Source: Pseudomonadota bacterium (GTDB lineage Bacteria; Pseudomonadota; Gammaproteobacteria; Burkholderiales; Burkholderiaceae). Taken from it: a DNA stretch of 5,485 bases. Both the position numbers and the translations under genes were made by a program. The DNA lies in NCBI GenBank assembly GCA_023441105.1, contig JAEZQX010000267.1:1-5485 (forward strand), given 5' to 3'. Under the pieces are notes generated by a model that was not told the DNA's origin, ran no database searches, and saw nothing but the letters and a program-made list of their open reading frames with translations. Below, piece after piece: positions 4,937 to 5,485 of the stretch (positions within the stretch are counted from its first letter, which is position 1; every line of letters starts with the position of its first letter).

Positions 4937-5485
4937 TCAGGTAGCGGCGATCAGGCCGGGCACCTGGCGTTGCCGCATGGCATCGGCGAGATCGGCGAGC
5001 GCCTCGTCCGACAGCAGCCGCTCGGCCATCGCCAGGAGCTCCTGGTCCTCCTGCACCATGTGCCGTCGGCACAGGCTGGCGAAGGCCTCGAGATCGGCGA
5101 CCTGCGCCGGGCCGTCGTGGCCCGCCTCGAGCGCTTCCAGCCACTGGCGGATGCCGAGCCAGCGGGCCTCGATATCGCGATGCTCGGCCGCCCGCGCCTC
5201 GGTCATCTCGCGGATGCACACCGCATCCGAGCCGGCCATCGACTCCAGCAAGGCGGGAAACAGCTCCTGCTCCTCGACCTGGTGCAACGGCCCGGCGATC
5301 CGGTCGAACGTCCGCCGCACGCTGCCGGCGGCGGCGCGCTGCGCCGCGCCCGCGCCACCGCCGGCGAGCCGCTCCTGCAGCCGCATCAGCGCATCGCACT
5401 GGCCCTGCAGCCGGCCGTGCAGCGCCGCCAGCCACTGCAACGGCTCGTCGCCCGCCCGCGCTGACGGCTGCCTTGCGCTTCGTCG
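4937..5485 (-). CDS. hemerythrin-like HHE domain protein, 5' end outside the window
   Basis: A mostly alpha-helical protein of 182 visible codons, ending with TGA at 4937-4939. It has the spaced His/Glu pattern of hemerythrin-type four-helix bundles. Counting from the TTG at 5440: His8 in the first helix (QWLAALHGRLQGQC), His53 with Glu57 in PLHQVEEQELFPALL, His87 in AAEHRDIEARW, and His127 with Glu131 in RRHMVQEDQELL. These could hold a di-iron centre that binds oxygen, senses it, or stores iron. No membrane or signal segment is visible, so it is probably cytosolic. The frame stays open to the right edge with no ATG or GTG, and the upstream codons (ARAGDEPLQWL) look like the usual lead-in of this family (DPL...L..CH). 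The true start therefore probably lies beyond the window rather than at the TTG. It is transcribed away from the edge towards fbpB, tail to tail. Its role is not known; a functional link with the iron importer is only suggested by position. Confidence 0.82.
   Translation of the reverse strand, partial: RRSARQPSARAGDEPLQWLAALHGRLQGQCDALMRLQERLAGGGAGAAQRAAAGSVRRTFDRIAGPLHQVEEQELFPALLESMAGSDAVCIREMTEARAAEHRDIEARWLGIRQWLEALEAGHDGPAQVADLEAFASLCRRHMVQEDQELLAMAERLLSDEALADLADAMRQRQVPGLIAAT

Noticed and set aside
3247..4944. 565-codon + strand frame overlapping fbpB in another phase
   Set aside because: It is an Arg/Ala/Gly-rich shadow of the permease, with no membrane segments or motifs, while the fbpB frame has both EAA loops and about twelve hydrophobic segments.
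4970..5464. 164-codon + strand frame opposite the hemerythrin-like gene
   Set aside because: It has no recognisable motif, and the opposite strand carries the ordered His/Glu ligand pattern.

Overview
The window is very GC-rich, with strong G/C preference at third codon positions. It looks like the chromosome of a high-GC Gram-negative proteobacterium. A betaproteobacterium of the Thauera/Azoarcus (Rhodocyclales) kind is my best guess, based on composition and gene content; nothing in the window proves the taxon.

Layout from left to right: (1) the 3' end of an acetoacetyl-CoA synthetase gene on + (to 335), with a nearly pure G/C, Pro/Ala/Gly-coding stretch at the window edge; (2) a small thioredoxin with an intact WCGPC site on + (385-759); (3) a 111-base intergenic region with an AT-rich island holding a probable Fur box, followed by a 10-bp inverted repeat whose right arm covers the ribosome binding site of the next gene; (4) a periplasmic ferric-iron binding protein of the FbpA/FutA type on + (871-1947); (5) the matching ABC ATPase, FbpC type, on - (1961-3154); (6) a 117-base divergent intergenic region; (7) the fused two-domain permease, FbpB type, on + (3272-4909); (8) a hemerythrin-like HHE protein on - (4937 to the right edge, start outside the window).

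Together the A, C and B genes encode a complete Fe(III) ABC importer. FbpA captures ferric iron in the periplasm, FbpB forms the inner-membrane channel with both permease halves in one chain, and FbpC supplies ATP hydrolysis from the cytoplasm. The Fur-like site before fbpA fits repression by iron. The unusual point is the arrangement: the three subunit genes alternate strands (+, -, +) instead of forming the usual fbpABC operon, so they need at least three promoters. The neighbouring hemerythrin-like protein may use or sense iron or oxygen, but its link to the importer is only positional.

I see no mobile element, CRISPR array, tRNA, rRNA or phage gene. This is mostly a conventional iron-uptake locus. 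The most interesting details are the split orientation, the inverted repeat that interlocks with the Fur box and Shine-Dalgarno sequence, and the low-complexity insert in the synthetase.
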